A stretch of DNA of 31,981 bases from Endotrypanum monterogeii (taxonomy: Eukaryota; Euglenozoa; Kinetoplastea; Trypanosomatida; Trypanosomatidae), in contig CM007318.1 in assembly GCA_000333855.2 (NCBI GenBank), positions 289,240 through 321,220 on the forward strand. Reading direction: 5' to 3'. Position 1 is the stretch's first letter. Each line of letters starts with the position of its first letter. Positions 1-10,315 of the stretch are shown in pieces. Under the pieces are notes generated by a model. It saw nothing but the letters and a program-made list of their open reading frames with translations. It was not told where the DNA came from and did no database searches. A program made the translations under genes and the position numbers.

Positions 1-712
1 TGCTCCTCGGCGTCCTGCTGTGCCCGCTCCAGCTCACCGGCCAGCCTCTCCGCCTCCTCCTGCAGCTTCTCCAGCTCGTCCGCCAGCCTGTCGTTGTCCT
101 CGCCGAGCTTCGCGTTCACGGACCGCTGCTCCTCGGCGTCCTGCTGTGCCCGCTCCAGCTCGCCGGCCAGCCTCTCCGCCTCCTCCTGCAGCTTCTCCAG
201 CTCGTCCGCCAGCCTGTCGTTGTCCTCCCGAGCTTCGCGTTCACGGACCGCTGCTCCTCGGCGTCCTGCTGTGCCCGCTCCAGCTCGCCGGCCAGCCTCT
301 CCGCCTCCTCCTGCAGCTTCTCCAGCTCGTCCGCCAGCCTGTCGTTGTCCTCACCGAGCTTCGCGTTCACGGACCGCTGCTCCTCGGCGTCCTGCTGTGC
401 CCGCTCCAGCTCGCCGGCCAGCCTCTCCGCCTCCTCCTGCAGCTTCTCCAGCTCGTCCGTCCAGCCTGTCGTTGTCCTCACCGAGCTTCGCGTTCACGGA
501 CCGCTGCTCCTCGGCGTCCTGCTGTGCCCGCTCCAGCTCACCGGCCAGCCTCTCCGCCTCCTCCTGCAGCCTCTCCAGCTCGTCCTCCAGCCTGTCGTTG
601 TCCTCGCCAAGCTTCGCGTTCACGGACCGCTGCTCCTCGGCGTCCTGCTGTGCCCGCTCCAGCTCGCCGGCCAGCCTCTCGGCCTCCTCCTGCAGCTTTT
701 GCAGATCGCAAG
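1..712 (-). repeat. 126-bp tandem repeat coding 42-residue coiled-coil unit
   Basis: About 5.6 nearly identical 126-bp units are visible and continue past the left edge. The Lys codon of the 'NAKLG' motif recurs with first base at 614, 488, 361, 235 and 110, spacings of 126, 127, 126 and 125. The odd spacings mark a single-base insertion (T at 460) and a single-base deletion (after 227). Units differ by only a few substitutions, such as g/a in 'ctc(g/a)ccgag' and 'gtcctcc' versus 'gtccgcc'. This suggests recent homogenisation. The 42-residue period equals six heptads, so repeat-number change would keep the coiled coil in register. The outermost unit nearest 710 is more diverged, as expected for the edge of an array. 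Confidence 0.93.
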
Positions 713-3263
713 CGAACCGCTCTGTCTTTTGGTGAGCTGTTTCCAGCTCATCAGCTAGTTTTTCGTTGTCGTTAGTTAGCTGGGTATTGCGGAAGTTGTT
801 TATGGAAGCCTGTTCTTGCGCGTGCTCTAGTGCTGCCTTTTGTTCCTGGTACTCTTCGAGGGTTACAGAGTAAAGAGGCTCTTGTAGAATGGTAATGGGC
901 TCAGGAGCTGCTGTTGAGGAGAGATAGTGCCCCGGTTCATGTTGGTCTTTTGGTATTGGCTGACTGGGAAGTGAGAGGGAAAAGCCTGTAGGAAGCGCTG
1001 GTTCGTTGGAGCGAGCTAGTTGCGCATCTAGGCGCTTCTGAAGAAAGGCTGTGAGCAACTTCTCCTGTTGGGTGCATCGCGCAGCTGCGTCAGAGAGCTG
1101 TTCAGTAACCTCATTTCGCTGTGCTTCGGACTGTTGCAAAAGCTCGTGGAGGTGGTGGTAGTGAGCGTTCCTTTCGTCCAGTTCTTGCTGGAGTTGATCT
1201 GCTCGAGACTTTGCGTCGTCACAAAGAGATTTTTGCGCGTTTAATTCATCAATCGTAACTGCGTACAGGGGCTCTCCGATGGTGGATTGAAGTGGCGAGA
1301 GACTGCGTTGCGCACGAAGCTGCTGTGCTTGCTTTTGCTGTAGGTGATAGTGTTCCAATTCGGCACCTTGCTTATCAGCAAGGTCCTTGAGTTTTTCCAA
1401 AAGGTTTTGGAGACGATCAATCTCGCCGGCAAGGTCGGCATTACGCACAGTAAGAGCATCCTGATCACGCTGAATTGCCGCAGTCTGCTTTTTGAACCGC
1501 TCAGCAGACTTCTCGAGAGTGTATTGAAGAGATCGGTTCTCATTGTTTATCTTATCCAGAAGCATAAGAAGATCTCCGATTTCGCTCTCGTAGGCGTCTT
1601 TGTCTCCTAAGTAGTCGAAACCAGCAAGTTGTGCCACAAACTCCTCGAAGTTTGAGCCAGCGAACTTACGCTCTTCGATCCCGAGTGCGTGACAAATTTG
1701 AGCGACGGCTTTGTCCAGACCAACCTTTGGAGCATCTTGATTGTTGTAAATGTAGTCCATCAGGCGCGTAGGCATTACCAGAATACGATGATCTAACTCA
1801 CTACGGGTCATCTGTATCGGGTGGGTTATTTCACACCTCACGCGCATGCAGCCACTTTCTGGAACAAACATTATGTGCCTAACAAGGTTCGGATTCACGT
1901 GGGCGGCAAGTGATATATCGTAAGCGAAGGCAGCGCGAAGTTCCTCGTATCTTTCTGCCAAAACAGAACCCCAATCGGAACCTGGAAACTCTTTTGTGTG
2001 CGATGTAGTCACTGTACAAGCCTCCAAATCCGGCTTCCATCTCTCATCATGCTTTTCAAGCTCAACGACTAGCGCATTTAGGCGCTCTATTTCCTTCTGA
2101 CTTTCCTCGGTACGTTCGCGTGCGCCACCTCCCTGGCCACTCCGAAAAATGGTTGAGAAGTAATGCTCCTGCAGATAAAGGCGTTTTTGCTCCAACTCCT
2201 CGGTGTAAAGTGAAAGTGCGTGCAGCTCGGCTGCAGCCTCCACGTAACTTGCCGTTATGGAGTTCATACAGTGTTTCAGCTGAAATCGCATTGCTTTTGC
2301 ATCAAGGAGAATCTGCTCGACCTCGTGCTTTGTGAGTACGCATCCCTCTACCTCGCTGCCAACACTGACGGGTGAGATTACGGCAGACAACGGGATGGTG
2401 ACGAGAACGGACGTCCTGGCAAAGGAGGTGATCTGGTCGGGGCGGGTGGTGTCCTTTGAAGACAATTCGTCCTTGAGCATCGCAATCTTGGTGCGGCAAG
2501 CCTTCATGCCGGCAATAGCCGCTGCGATGGCATCGTTCTGCTCCTGAATACGCTTGTCGTGCGCCAGATGGTTGTACGCCTGCTGGTAAGCAAGGGCCGT
2601 GGTAACCCACTCATGGAGGCAAGCGACCACTGGCGAGTCGCGCGCCGCAGCCCTGTAGCTCAGTTTGGGATCCTGCGCTAGGGTGCGCTGGAGACTTTCT
2701 CCAGAGGGGTAGAGCTTCGCGAGGACGTCTGTCTTGGCGATCTCATCAAGAGCAGCTGCTCTCCGGTACTCCAGCTGCACATCAGCCCACTCGTAGATCT
2801 CGACCGGTGTGGGGTCGCACTTGGCCACTGCCCACACTGCCTTCAGTACCGCCACAGCAACAGGCGATGGAGCAGCCTGAGCTGTTACCTTGCGCAAACC
2901 CACCTCATCGATGGTCACTATCTTTTCGCGAGCCTGGTCGAAGAGACTGCAAACATGTGAAACATGATCCTCGTTGCTCCGGCGAATGGATGCGAGCCTC
3001 TCTCGTGCGATGCCCAGCATGTCCTGAAAGTTTCTCATGCGCTCATTTTCCATGCCAAGCTCTTTGAGCAGAATGGAGCGCAGCGTGACATTATCACCGG
3101 TATGGAGGCCCCATTGCTGCACGATGACGGCGTAGTCCTGAATCTCACGCACTGTACCAAGGGTCCATTGCCACGTCTTCCCGCCATGAACGTAGTCGTA
3201 GGCGACCACCTGCCCAACTTCAAGTTGGGGAAAACGGGGATGAATTTTATTTGGGAGGATCAT
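1..3263 (-). CDS. Giant coiled-coil repeat protein, 3' end off window, frame-disrupted in repeats
   Basis: The first Met codon is at 3263-3261, and the frame is open for about 930 residues before a lesion in the repeats. Seen: residues 15-65 form a small beta-rich segment. Residues ~115-260 resemble the microtubule-binding stalk tip of dynein: a Pro-Val helix, a 'LHEWV..A..Y' helix, then a long coiled coil. Most of the rest is predicted coiled coil. Two copies of an 'EPLY(A/S)VT(I/L)(D/E)E' motif sit near 1272 and 880. From ~710 down to 1 the protein is a 42-residue heptad-compatible repeat (LQEEAERLAGELERAQQDAE core). An extra T at 460 and a missing base between 227 and 228 put 233 nt out of frame, with a stop at 351-353; the frame is restored beyond. 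Inference: a cytoskeletal or flagellum-attachment type structural protein. The family is not recognised for certain, and the dynein-like call is by eye. Confidence 0.8.
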
Positions 3264-5489
3264 AGTAAATGTTTCACCGAAAAAAAGTAGAGAAAGGCCT
3301 TGTAAGATTTGTCAGAGCTAATTCACCGACAACATGGAAACTCACAATTCTTTGCAAATTTGATGTTTGGAAAAGGAAGGAGGAAGGATGCGAATGAGCA
3401 ATACACATACCATGCCCGGTGCCTGGATAAAAGACGCTGAGGGAAGACGAACGTCGCTGTGGAGGTTATAGTAGCGACGATATATGGAAAATGAGAGGAA
3501 AACGAGAATCAAGAAGCAAGCAGGGAATACTAGGGGAGATTTCGGTAGAATGAGTCAACCTTTTCAAAACAGTAGCTCAGGTGTGCTTCTCCGATAAAAG
3601 ATTGGATATATTGTACTCCTTACTCAGGGTTGCGCAGGTGTTATGAAAAAGGTGCTTCGCCGAGAGATAAAAGCGTGCAACGTCCCACCAAAAAAAAAAG
3701 CTATGAACACGGCCCTGGAAAAGCAAAAGAAATTCACAAAGCAAGCAAAGTAAAGCAATTACCCAAAAAAAAAAAGAATGACTAGCCACGTACTCAACGT
3801 CAATGTAGACCCCAAAGCAAGCTATGTCGGGCAAATTTATGGTAGAATAAGAGAGTGGGGAAGAGTGTACTCGAGTCCCAAGAGTGCTATGATTCTTGGA
3901 GGCTATAAGAAAGCGATATGTTGGAGTTTTGTGACACACCTATGATAAAGTTGTGTAGGATAGCGGTGAAATGAGCATAAGTGAGTTTGTAAGAAAGCTA
4001 GACGTAGATGGGGAGACAAGGTATTTTTGTATTGAGAATAATAGTACAGGGGTAGTCAAGCCCTGTTACATCAATCTGATCATAGTGACAACAGCAGTAT
4101 CCTAACAAGTAAAGGACGCACAGTATAGACAGTGGCGTGATATCATGTAGCTCATAAGAGACATGATGAAATTCATCAAAATCCTTCACCCATATTGAAG
4201 AGTGAAACTCTGTGAACACAGGTGCAAAGAGCAATAGGAAAAACAAAGAGACAGTGGCACGAAACAATAACAATGTGCAACGTTGCTTCATATTCTGTAC
4301 ACCTGGCCGTTGTCGTCTGAAGTCATATGACCAACACTGCGCGTCAGTGAAACTCAAGGTCAAATGCAGAAAACACGAACATTGTTGCCATCAAACAAGG
4401 GGATAGTTGTAACGTTCCGCTCCTGAGCAACTTGGGGTCCCGAAAAGTCAAGCAGACAGTAAATCCTGCACCGTGATTAAGAGCGGTGCTTCAAAAGTCA
4501 CTGGGCTTTATGCTGTCAATGGAAAGTCATCTCGTGGGTGAAGAATTATCTCTTTACCTTTATGAAATCTAATCTTTAGAAATGACCGTACTAGCTAAAG
4601 CAACCTTGGGTAACATCACAGCCTCGCTAACAGGCACAGAAATATATGATTTTTCACCAGTTGGGGACACGCACCTAGTAGCGACATTGCAGAGTAAGGT
4701 TTGGTCAAGTCCCACTATAATAAGCTTCTACAGCGTTAAAAACATTACCTGTTTTTGATCGAAAAAAAATTCTTTACCGTAGACGAAAAAAAACCTGTTT
4801 TTTCCACACAGGCCCATCGTCTTTTTTCAGCTGCAGGCACCAGTTGCTCATACACTTTCCCTCGCCATATCATTCTCCCACGAGCAGGTCGGCACATAAA
4901 AGAAAAAAAAAATCTGCCTCTACCTCTGCCCCACCACAATTGAACATCGGTGATCTGACACAAAAAATCACCCAACATCTCCTTGGGACACAGATCATAC
5001 GAGCGCCCCTATCATTCCTAGCTGCCCTCCGCATGTATGTCGTGATTGTTGGCGAAGAAGAATGAGATGCACTCTTCGTTTACGCAGTATACCTTCAAAA
5101 TTCTGCGAGGCCCCTAAAGTGCGGTGCCCATTAGTGTCATAGAAGTTAGGCATGGACAAAATACATGAAGTTTTGCTTCACAGATACACTCAGTCAAATC
5201 TCTAGAGGACCCCTTAAAGATCCTCCATTCTGTGAAGGGTCTGAAAGATCCTTTACAGTTCAATTTGCGTTCAGATGCGTTGTAGTTTCAGATGCCTTAG
5301 TAACCTATTCGGGACCTGTACCTTATCAGTTTGCGCGGTCGGATGGAGAAAGTTCCCCGTATACTACAACCACTTGGGGTTTTGTAGCCCTGGTTAGATC
5401 TCTTTCAGTACTCATCCGTGACCATTCCTCTACCACCGACCCCTGGATTCCTCCTCCGAATGGGGTCTACGTGGAGTTGGTGATCGAGG

Positions 5490-5880
5490 AAATTTGGGGG
5501 GGGCGACCGCAGGGAAACACCACCCGCCGGTGGTGGTAGGGAAAAGGGATCTCATTGGGTATACCTTTCCTTCTTTCGTTGCTCAGGGGGGACGCTGCCT
5601 TCGAGCAACGCTGGGTTTAGTCTGGCAGGAAAGGGTGGGGGGGATGCTGTCCCCTCGACATCCCCACACCTCTTCCCCCTCCGTCCTCCAAACGTTTCGG
5701 GAGACCAAGGACCCCTGCACGGAACGAATCCCCGGAAAAATCACGCTCGGCATGTTGCAAGGGGGGGCGACTGGGGGGCCACCCCCCCCCCGAAACAGCC
5801 ATAAAGCTGGGGGATGATGTGGCGCGGCAGAAACCGCGGGGGCGGGGTGGCTGTGCTTGGCCGGGGGTTGCTGGGCCTTT
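5490..5880. other. G/C-homopolymer block with G-quadruplex potential
   Basis: There are long G runs at about 5494-5502, 5634-5642 and 5761-5767. A G6/CCA/C-run near-hairpin lies at 5774-5791. On the plus strand, clustered G runs follow at 5837-5885 with short loops. Four or more G-tracts within 50 nt satisfy the usual G-quadruplex pattern. The block sits in the left half of the strand-switch region. Homopolymer lengths may be unreliable in the assembly. Confidence 0.5.
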
Positions 5881-6439
5881 GGGGGCTAAAACAATGCGCT
5901 TGGAAAAAGGCAGACCGCCACGCCCCCCTCCCAAAGATAATGGAGAGCAAACAAAAAGGCTTCGGCACCGGCGCATACATCAAAATACCAGCGAGAAAGC
6001 GGGAGGTACACCACCAGCGATCCACACACTCATTCCCAGTTTACCTGCGAGGTGAAACCAAAAAAGCCCTGGATACCCGGCGGGGTTGGGGACGGAATCG
6101 CCCCCACTTTTATCAAAAACACCACCCCCCGCTTCTTTTGTAACCCGACGCTGCGACGAATCTATTCCCAAGGTTCCCGTATCGTTTTGGGGGGCCAAAG
6201 TTAGGTAATAAAAAGCGCCCGCCGCCGAAGACTTTGTTTTCTATAAATACCACTACCACACTCCTTCGCCCAACATTCCAATCCCAAATGGTTTGCAAAC
6301 AAGAATGGGCAGTGTACCCGCAAGAGGCACAGGCTAGCACGATCTGTGCCCTCTGAAACTACCACACAGCTGCGATACATATGTGCATTCGTTCCTGTGC
6401 GGCGGTGATTCGTACCTACCGAATTATCGAAAGCCTATT

Positions 6440-6740
6440 TGAAACCAGACACGCACAACCAGAAAATGCCAATCCCTGACCCACCCCAAAAGCATGGGCG
6501 AGAGACGCCTTGGCAGGCGCCAACAACAACAATTCGGAACCAGAAACGGTCGCCCCCGCCACTGTGGGCCACTGCAGCCTATCCCAAGCCCAGGCAACCC
6601 CCCACAGAAGCCCGCACCCCGCGCTTTCGGCCGCCCCCAAAGGGACGCAATGCCACCCCCCAGGGGCCCGCCCGAAATCCAAACCACCCCAAGGCCACCA
6701 GCCACGGCCCACGGCGCACCACAAGGCAGACAGCACGGAC
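6440..6740 (-). promoter_or_regulatory. T-poor (plus strand) block; G/T-rich toward the leftward unit
   Basis: A hand count of 6541-6720 gives A40 C88 G41 T11 on the plus strand, so T is only 6%. Read on the minus strand, the direction of the leftward gene, the block is A-poor and G/T-rich. It mirrors the block at 8520-8960 on the other side of the switch region. GT-rich sequence is reported to drive Pol II initiation and H2A.Z deposition in Trypanosoma brucei. The promoter role here is inference. Confidence 0.5.
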
Positions 6741-8519
6741 ACGAACGCAAACATTCGTAAATATCTTCCCACTTCACTCTTTATCCCGCCAAAGACTAGT
6801 CAGGCGATAATTTTTGGGATGGGGGATTTGTAAACAATAGCCTCTTGGAACTCTCGCAGCCGGCCCCGGTCATCACCATGGTTGTCGGAACAAACGCCAA
6901 AACAGAGTTTCTCAGAATTTTCGTCCTGTCACTATACTCTGCATCTTATTGTTTTATTCCCCAATAGACCGTTAAAAACAGAATAACGTAAATCCCACAG
7001 AGGAGCATAGATTTCTCAACTGTCTATTTCAATGTTTAGTGCTCTGTAAATCTGCTTGCATTTTTGGAAATGTATCGCACGTAAAGGACACGCTTGGAGT
7101 TTCTGTCGGTTTTTTTTTTGATGTAAAAGACATTGCCGAAAGGGCACCGGGGTGCAGGTTGTCATGCTTTTTTCTTCTGGCAACTATTCCTGGTACGTTT
7201 TCTCCTGAAAAGGCTCCTTATTTTTAATACAGGCATCCTTTTTTTTACCAGGATTCACGTGCTTATGTTAGGGCCGGGAAATCGTTTTCGATACAAAGGC
7301 GAGTTGAAAGGGCTTTGAGTCGTTTTTCAAAGAAATTGTTTTTTAGGGGAGATAACCAACACCACAAAAATACATATACTTTTTCATTATTATCCGGCGA
7401 TAATCTCTTCAAAAAAATTGGGGAGTGAATGCATACTCTTTCATCATGGCCTGTTGGAAAGGATGCTCTTTTAATAACGTCACGAACGGTACCTGTAGGT
7501 ACTCCTGGATATGGTCCCAATGGAGTTTCGCTTCTATTTAGTTGACCGTAAAAACAAAAACCATTTTTCACATGGAGAAGTTCAATACACAAACTCAAAT
7601 AAAGTTTCGAAGATTCCCATGGATCAACATCTGGGTTCACTTATTTTAGGCAGAGAGAAGTCAACGTGCATTTACCCTTTTTTTTTGTTTGGCAACTTGA
7701 TTCTGTCTGGCCTTCGCTTTTCCTTTGTGTGCATGGGGCTTTTTGGCTTTCACGGTGTACCTTAACGCGGCTGCATCATTTAACCTTTTTATTTTTATTA
7801 CCCTGCCCTGGTAAACAAAACGCATGGACCCAACAAAAAGAGTTGTGGAATAGAAATGTCGTCTTGTTCTCGCTTTTGCGCTTCTTCTTCCACAAAGCGG
7901 GTAAAATAAAACTTTTTCATGGCACCGGGCCGGCCCCCAGGCGTGGCTTTCCCTGGGTTCGGGGCAGGCACCCTGGGGCCTTTTCTGGCCCGTTCTCCTT
8001 CTTCGCCGGGTTCTGGGGCGCCGGGGGGTTGCTTCGGGGCGGGGTCCCCCGGTATCCCCGGGGGCCGCCTGCTTGTGACAGGGCCAGGGCTCCCAGGAAG
8101 AAAGAAAGAGAAGTACAAGAAAACCGATGTAGCAAACTCTAAAAAATAATAGAAATTCTGCCCAGAGGTCGGCTGAGTATGGATGGTTTCCGTTATTCAT
8201 TTTAAAGGGGAACATGGAATAATGGCCTATGATGAAACAAGGGAAAAAAAATCCACCGCTTTGCTACGAGTATGTTAAGCACACGCGCTTTCATCACCGA
8301 CTTCTCTCCGGTAGAGGGTAGGGCGTTTGCTGTCAGGCTTCATTTTATTTATTCGCAGGTGGGTATGGCGGCAAAACGCAGACCGCAACGCCATATTTGA
8401 ACCCATGTCCAGCGCAACACTTCTCGGGACTGCTCTGAAACGGGCTAATTTAGCCCCAACTCTTCCATAAATTACTATTATCTGATTACAGTCTAGTTTT
8501 ATTTTCCAGAGCTCCCGTG

Positions 8520-8965
8520 GTCGTGGGGTGGTTGGGGGTTCTGTGTGCTGTTTTCGAAATTAAAAAACGGCTGCCTTGGGCGTTTCTGTGGCTTGTTTTT
8601 GCTGTGATGATTTGGCTGTCCAGGTTGGGTTGTTTTGCCGTGCCCGGGGTGGGGTGGCGCCGCGGTGCCCTGCGGTGAACCCAGTCGGGGTGGTGTTTTC
8701 TTTCGCTGGGGGGGCCTTCTGGTTTTTTTTTCGGGTGGCGGTGGGCTGGCAGGGGGTTTCCTGTGGACGTGGCGTGGGGCGTTTTTTTTTCTGGGGGTGG
8801 CGCGTGGTGGGAATTGGGTGGCGGGTTTCGGGTAGCGGTTTTTGTGGTTGTCTGTTTTTGGGTGTTCTCGGGGGGGGGGATGCTTCGCGGATCGCAAAAG
8901 CATGCGCCGCGTCCGCTTTCCCCTGGGCCTCCGTTTTTGCGTTGGGAGCCCCTGTGCGCATAACG
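8520..8965 (+). promoter_or_regulatory. A-poor, G/T-rich block on plus strand
   Basis: A hand count of 8641-8820 gives A7 C33 G85 T55, so A is only 4%. The block faces the plus-strand gene cluster and is the compositional mirror of 6440-6740, without obvious sequence homology to it. It ends about 360 bp before the first strong polypyrimidine/AG signal (9327-9343). It is a candidate GT-rich initiation element for the rightward unit. The composition is seen; the function is inferred. Confidence 0.5.
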
Positions 8966-9326
8966 TGTTTCGCGGGCTAGCGGGGTGCGTGCGGAGGCCG
9001 GCGGTGTGAGCTCGGTTTTCTAGGGAACGCGGTTCCTTCAAGAAACCGGGGGGCATCGCAACCGCCCTCTTCTCTGACTGCCAAAGAATTCCCCCCTTGC
9101 TGTCGCGTGTGGGGCTTAAGGGGTGAAAAGCGGCTTTGCTAGCTTGTTTTCGCCCGGAGGGATTCTCACTCCAGCAAAGATGACGAAGCAGCATAGTTGA
9201 AGCTCTAGTAGTATTCATAGCGATTGGCGTATCGTCCTTAAAACCTCTGGGTTGCAAAGCGGATGACGCGGACGAGGCCGCCGCCGGCTCGAAAGGGGCG
9301 TTTGCAAGATGCTTGGCTGCCCTTCG

Positions 9327-9343
9327 TTTTTTTTTTTTTTTAG
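9327..9343 (+). promoter_or_regulatory. Probable trans-splice acceptor (poly-T then AG)
   Basis: A 15-nt T run (9327-9341) is followed at once by AG (9342-9343). This is the first strong spliced-leader acceptor signal of the plus-strand unit. A 23-codon reading frame begins 4 nt later (9348-9419) and stops 2 nt before the ATG at 9422. Confidence 0.5.
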
Positions 9344-9421
9344 GAGGATGCGCTCCGATTGTGCGCGTTTGATTTCTTTATTATCAGGATTAGTAAAAGT
9401 TTTCGTACAGGAATCTTAGGT

Positions 9422-9628
9422 ATGAACTACTCACTGGAGACAAAAGAGGTGACCGCTCGGCGCGCACTTTTCCCAGCCCCAACCACTACTGTTTCCTGGG
9501 ATGCCTTTGCTAGTCTGGTTATTAAAGAGCTGACCGATGCCCAGCTGATGGAGAATCGAGACCCTTTTATCCTTTTTCTGAGAAAATGCCTCATGTTAGG
9601 TGCGCGCGTGACGGAGCTTATCAGCTAG
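9422..9628 (+). CDS. Possible small protein of 68 aa, unknown
   Basis: The ATG at 9422 opens 68 codons with a balanced amino-acid composition, unlike the low-complexity frames nearby. It includes a 'VSWDAFASLVIKELTD' helix and a C-terminal 'LFLRKCLMLGARVTELIS'. A strong poly-T/AG acceptor precedes it, and alternative AGs lie at 9409-9410 and 9418-9419. It would be the first gene of the rightward transcription unit. I do not recognise a family. It could be a real short gene, the 5' remnant of a longer one, or chance. The 23-codon upstream frame (9348-9419) would normally depress its translation unless the acceptor used lies downstream of it. Confidence 0.4.
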   Translation: MNYSLETKEVTARRALFPAPTTTVSWDAFASLVIKELTDAQLMENRDPFILFLRKCLMLGARVTELIS

Positions 9629-10281
9629 GGAGTCTATGCATGGTGTGTTTGAAAGGTCCTTTTGGTAAAGCAAGTGCTGAAAGTTACGATCTGCCGATCG
9701 GTATTCATTGAAAAATAGAAAAACTCTATAGCAGAGAATTGTTAGCTGCTGCTGTTACATTTCTCAAGCTTTGGTGTGGGTAATAGCATTTATGTAGTGC
9801 GGAGTCTCTAATTCTCACTGGTCTGCTGGTAACTACAATTTTTTCCCTCTTTTAGCCCAAGAAAAATATCGAATTGCGGGTTTAGGGGCAGAGGCATGGA
9901 AAGCGAGTGTCTTCGTTGACTGCAGGTTTGCCAGCGATTTGTGCAGTGGCAAAGCAGTTGCTTAATGGGTATTCTCTCAAAGAACCCGAGAATTGCTGGG
10001 TGGAATGTCAAACACAAGCGTCACTGAAGTCGTTTGCTGTTTAGAGCATGATTGTGGACTTTTTCCACATCTTTTCACTTTACTGAGGCTAATTTCGTGT
10101 TTGAAAATTATTTGACTCTGAGTGATACTCGTTAGGAGCCTTTTCAGGATCCTTTGGCTCCTGCTCTCTCACCTACTCCACTTCTGTCACTCCAATATTT
10201 CCACTGTTCATTCCCACGAAAATACACGTATATTCATCAGCGTGCAGCTATTGTGTGGATTTAGGCGGACCAGATACGCCG
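9629..10281 (+). other. Intergenic region
   Basis: No open frame with protein-like content was seen on either strand. The sequence is mixed, with a pyrimidine-rich stretch at about 10147-10215 that leads to possible splice acceptors, including the AG at 10239-10240. Confidence 0.6.
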
Positions 10282-10309
10282 CTCTCTCTTTTCATTTTCT
10301 TACTCTAAG
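10282..10309 (+). promoter_or_regulatory. Probable trans-splice acceptor for the DUF2039 gene
   Basis: A pyrimidine tract (10282-10306) is followed by AG at 10308-10309, only 6 nt before the ATG at 10316. An alternative AG lies at 10239-10240 and would give a longer 5' UTR. Confidence 0.55.
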
Positions 10310-10315
10310 TGTCGG

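Larger units (their letters stand above)
3264..9421. other. Divergent strand-switch region, no confident gene
   Basis: The minus-strand gene ends its 5' side at 3263 and the first plus-strand candidate starts at 9422. The transcription units therefore diverge from here. In trypanosomatids such regions are Pol II initiation zones marked by H2A.Z and acetylated histones (established knowledge). Seen: 3264-5400 is ordinary mixed intergenic sequence with A and T runs. 5440-6740 and 7900-9000 are GC-rich with many G and C homopolymers. 6800-7850 is more AT-rich with T runs. I found no tRNA-like box A/box B pair. Open frames of 60-250 codons exist but have low-complexity translations and overlap each other on both strands. 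Confidence 0.75.

Noticed and set aside
20..775. Long plus-strand open frames over the tandem repeat
   Set aside because: They are shadows of the minus-strand repeat. The translation is Pro/Ala/Arg or Ser-rich simple sequence, and the minus-strand frame continues a long non-repetitive protein.
5165..5539. 124-codon plus-strand frame
   Set aside because: No splice-acceptor signal nearby, no family resemblance, and it runs into G homopolymers. It is most likely chance.
7661..8215. 184-codon minus-strand and 158-codon plus-strand frames
   Set aside because: Both span the same GC-rich block with simple composition. They overlap each other and have no recognisable domain.
8499..9257. 252-codon minus-strand frame in the switch region
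   Set aside because: It is Pro/Lys/Arg/Thr-rich, as expected from A-poor plus-strand DNA that removes most minus-strand stops. There is no motif, and overlapping frames of similar length exist on both strands.
9560..9628. 'GARVTELIS' at the end of the 68-aa frame as a tyrosine-recombinase box I (possible retroelement remnant)
   Set aside because: The match is only a few residues, and no further recombinase sequence follows in any frame.
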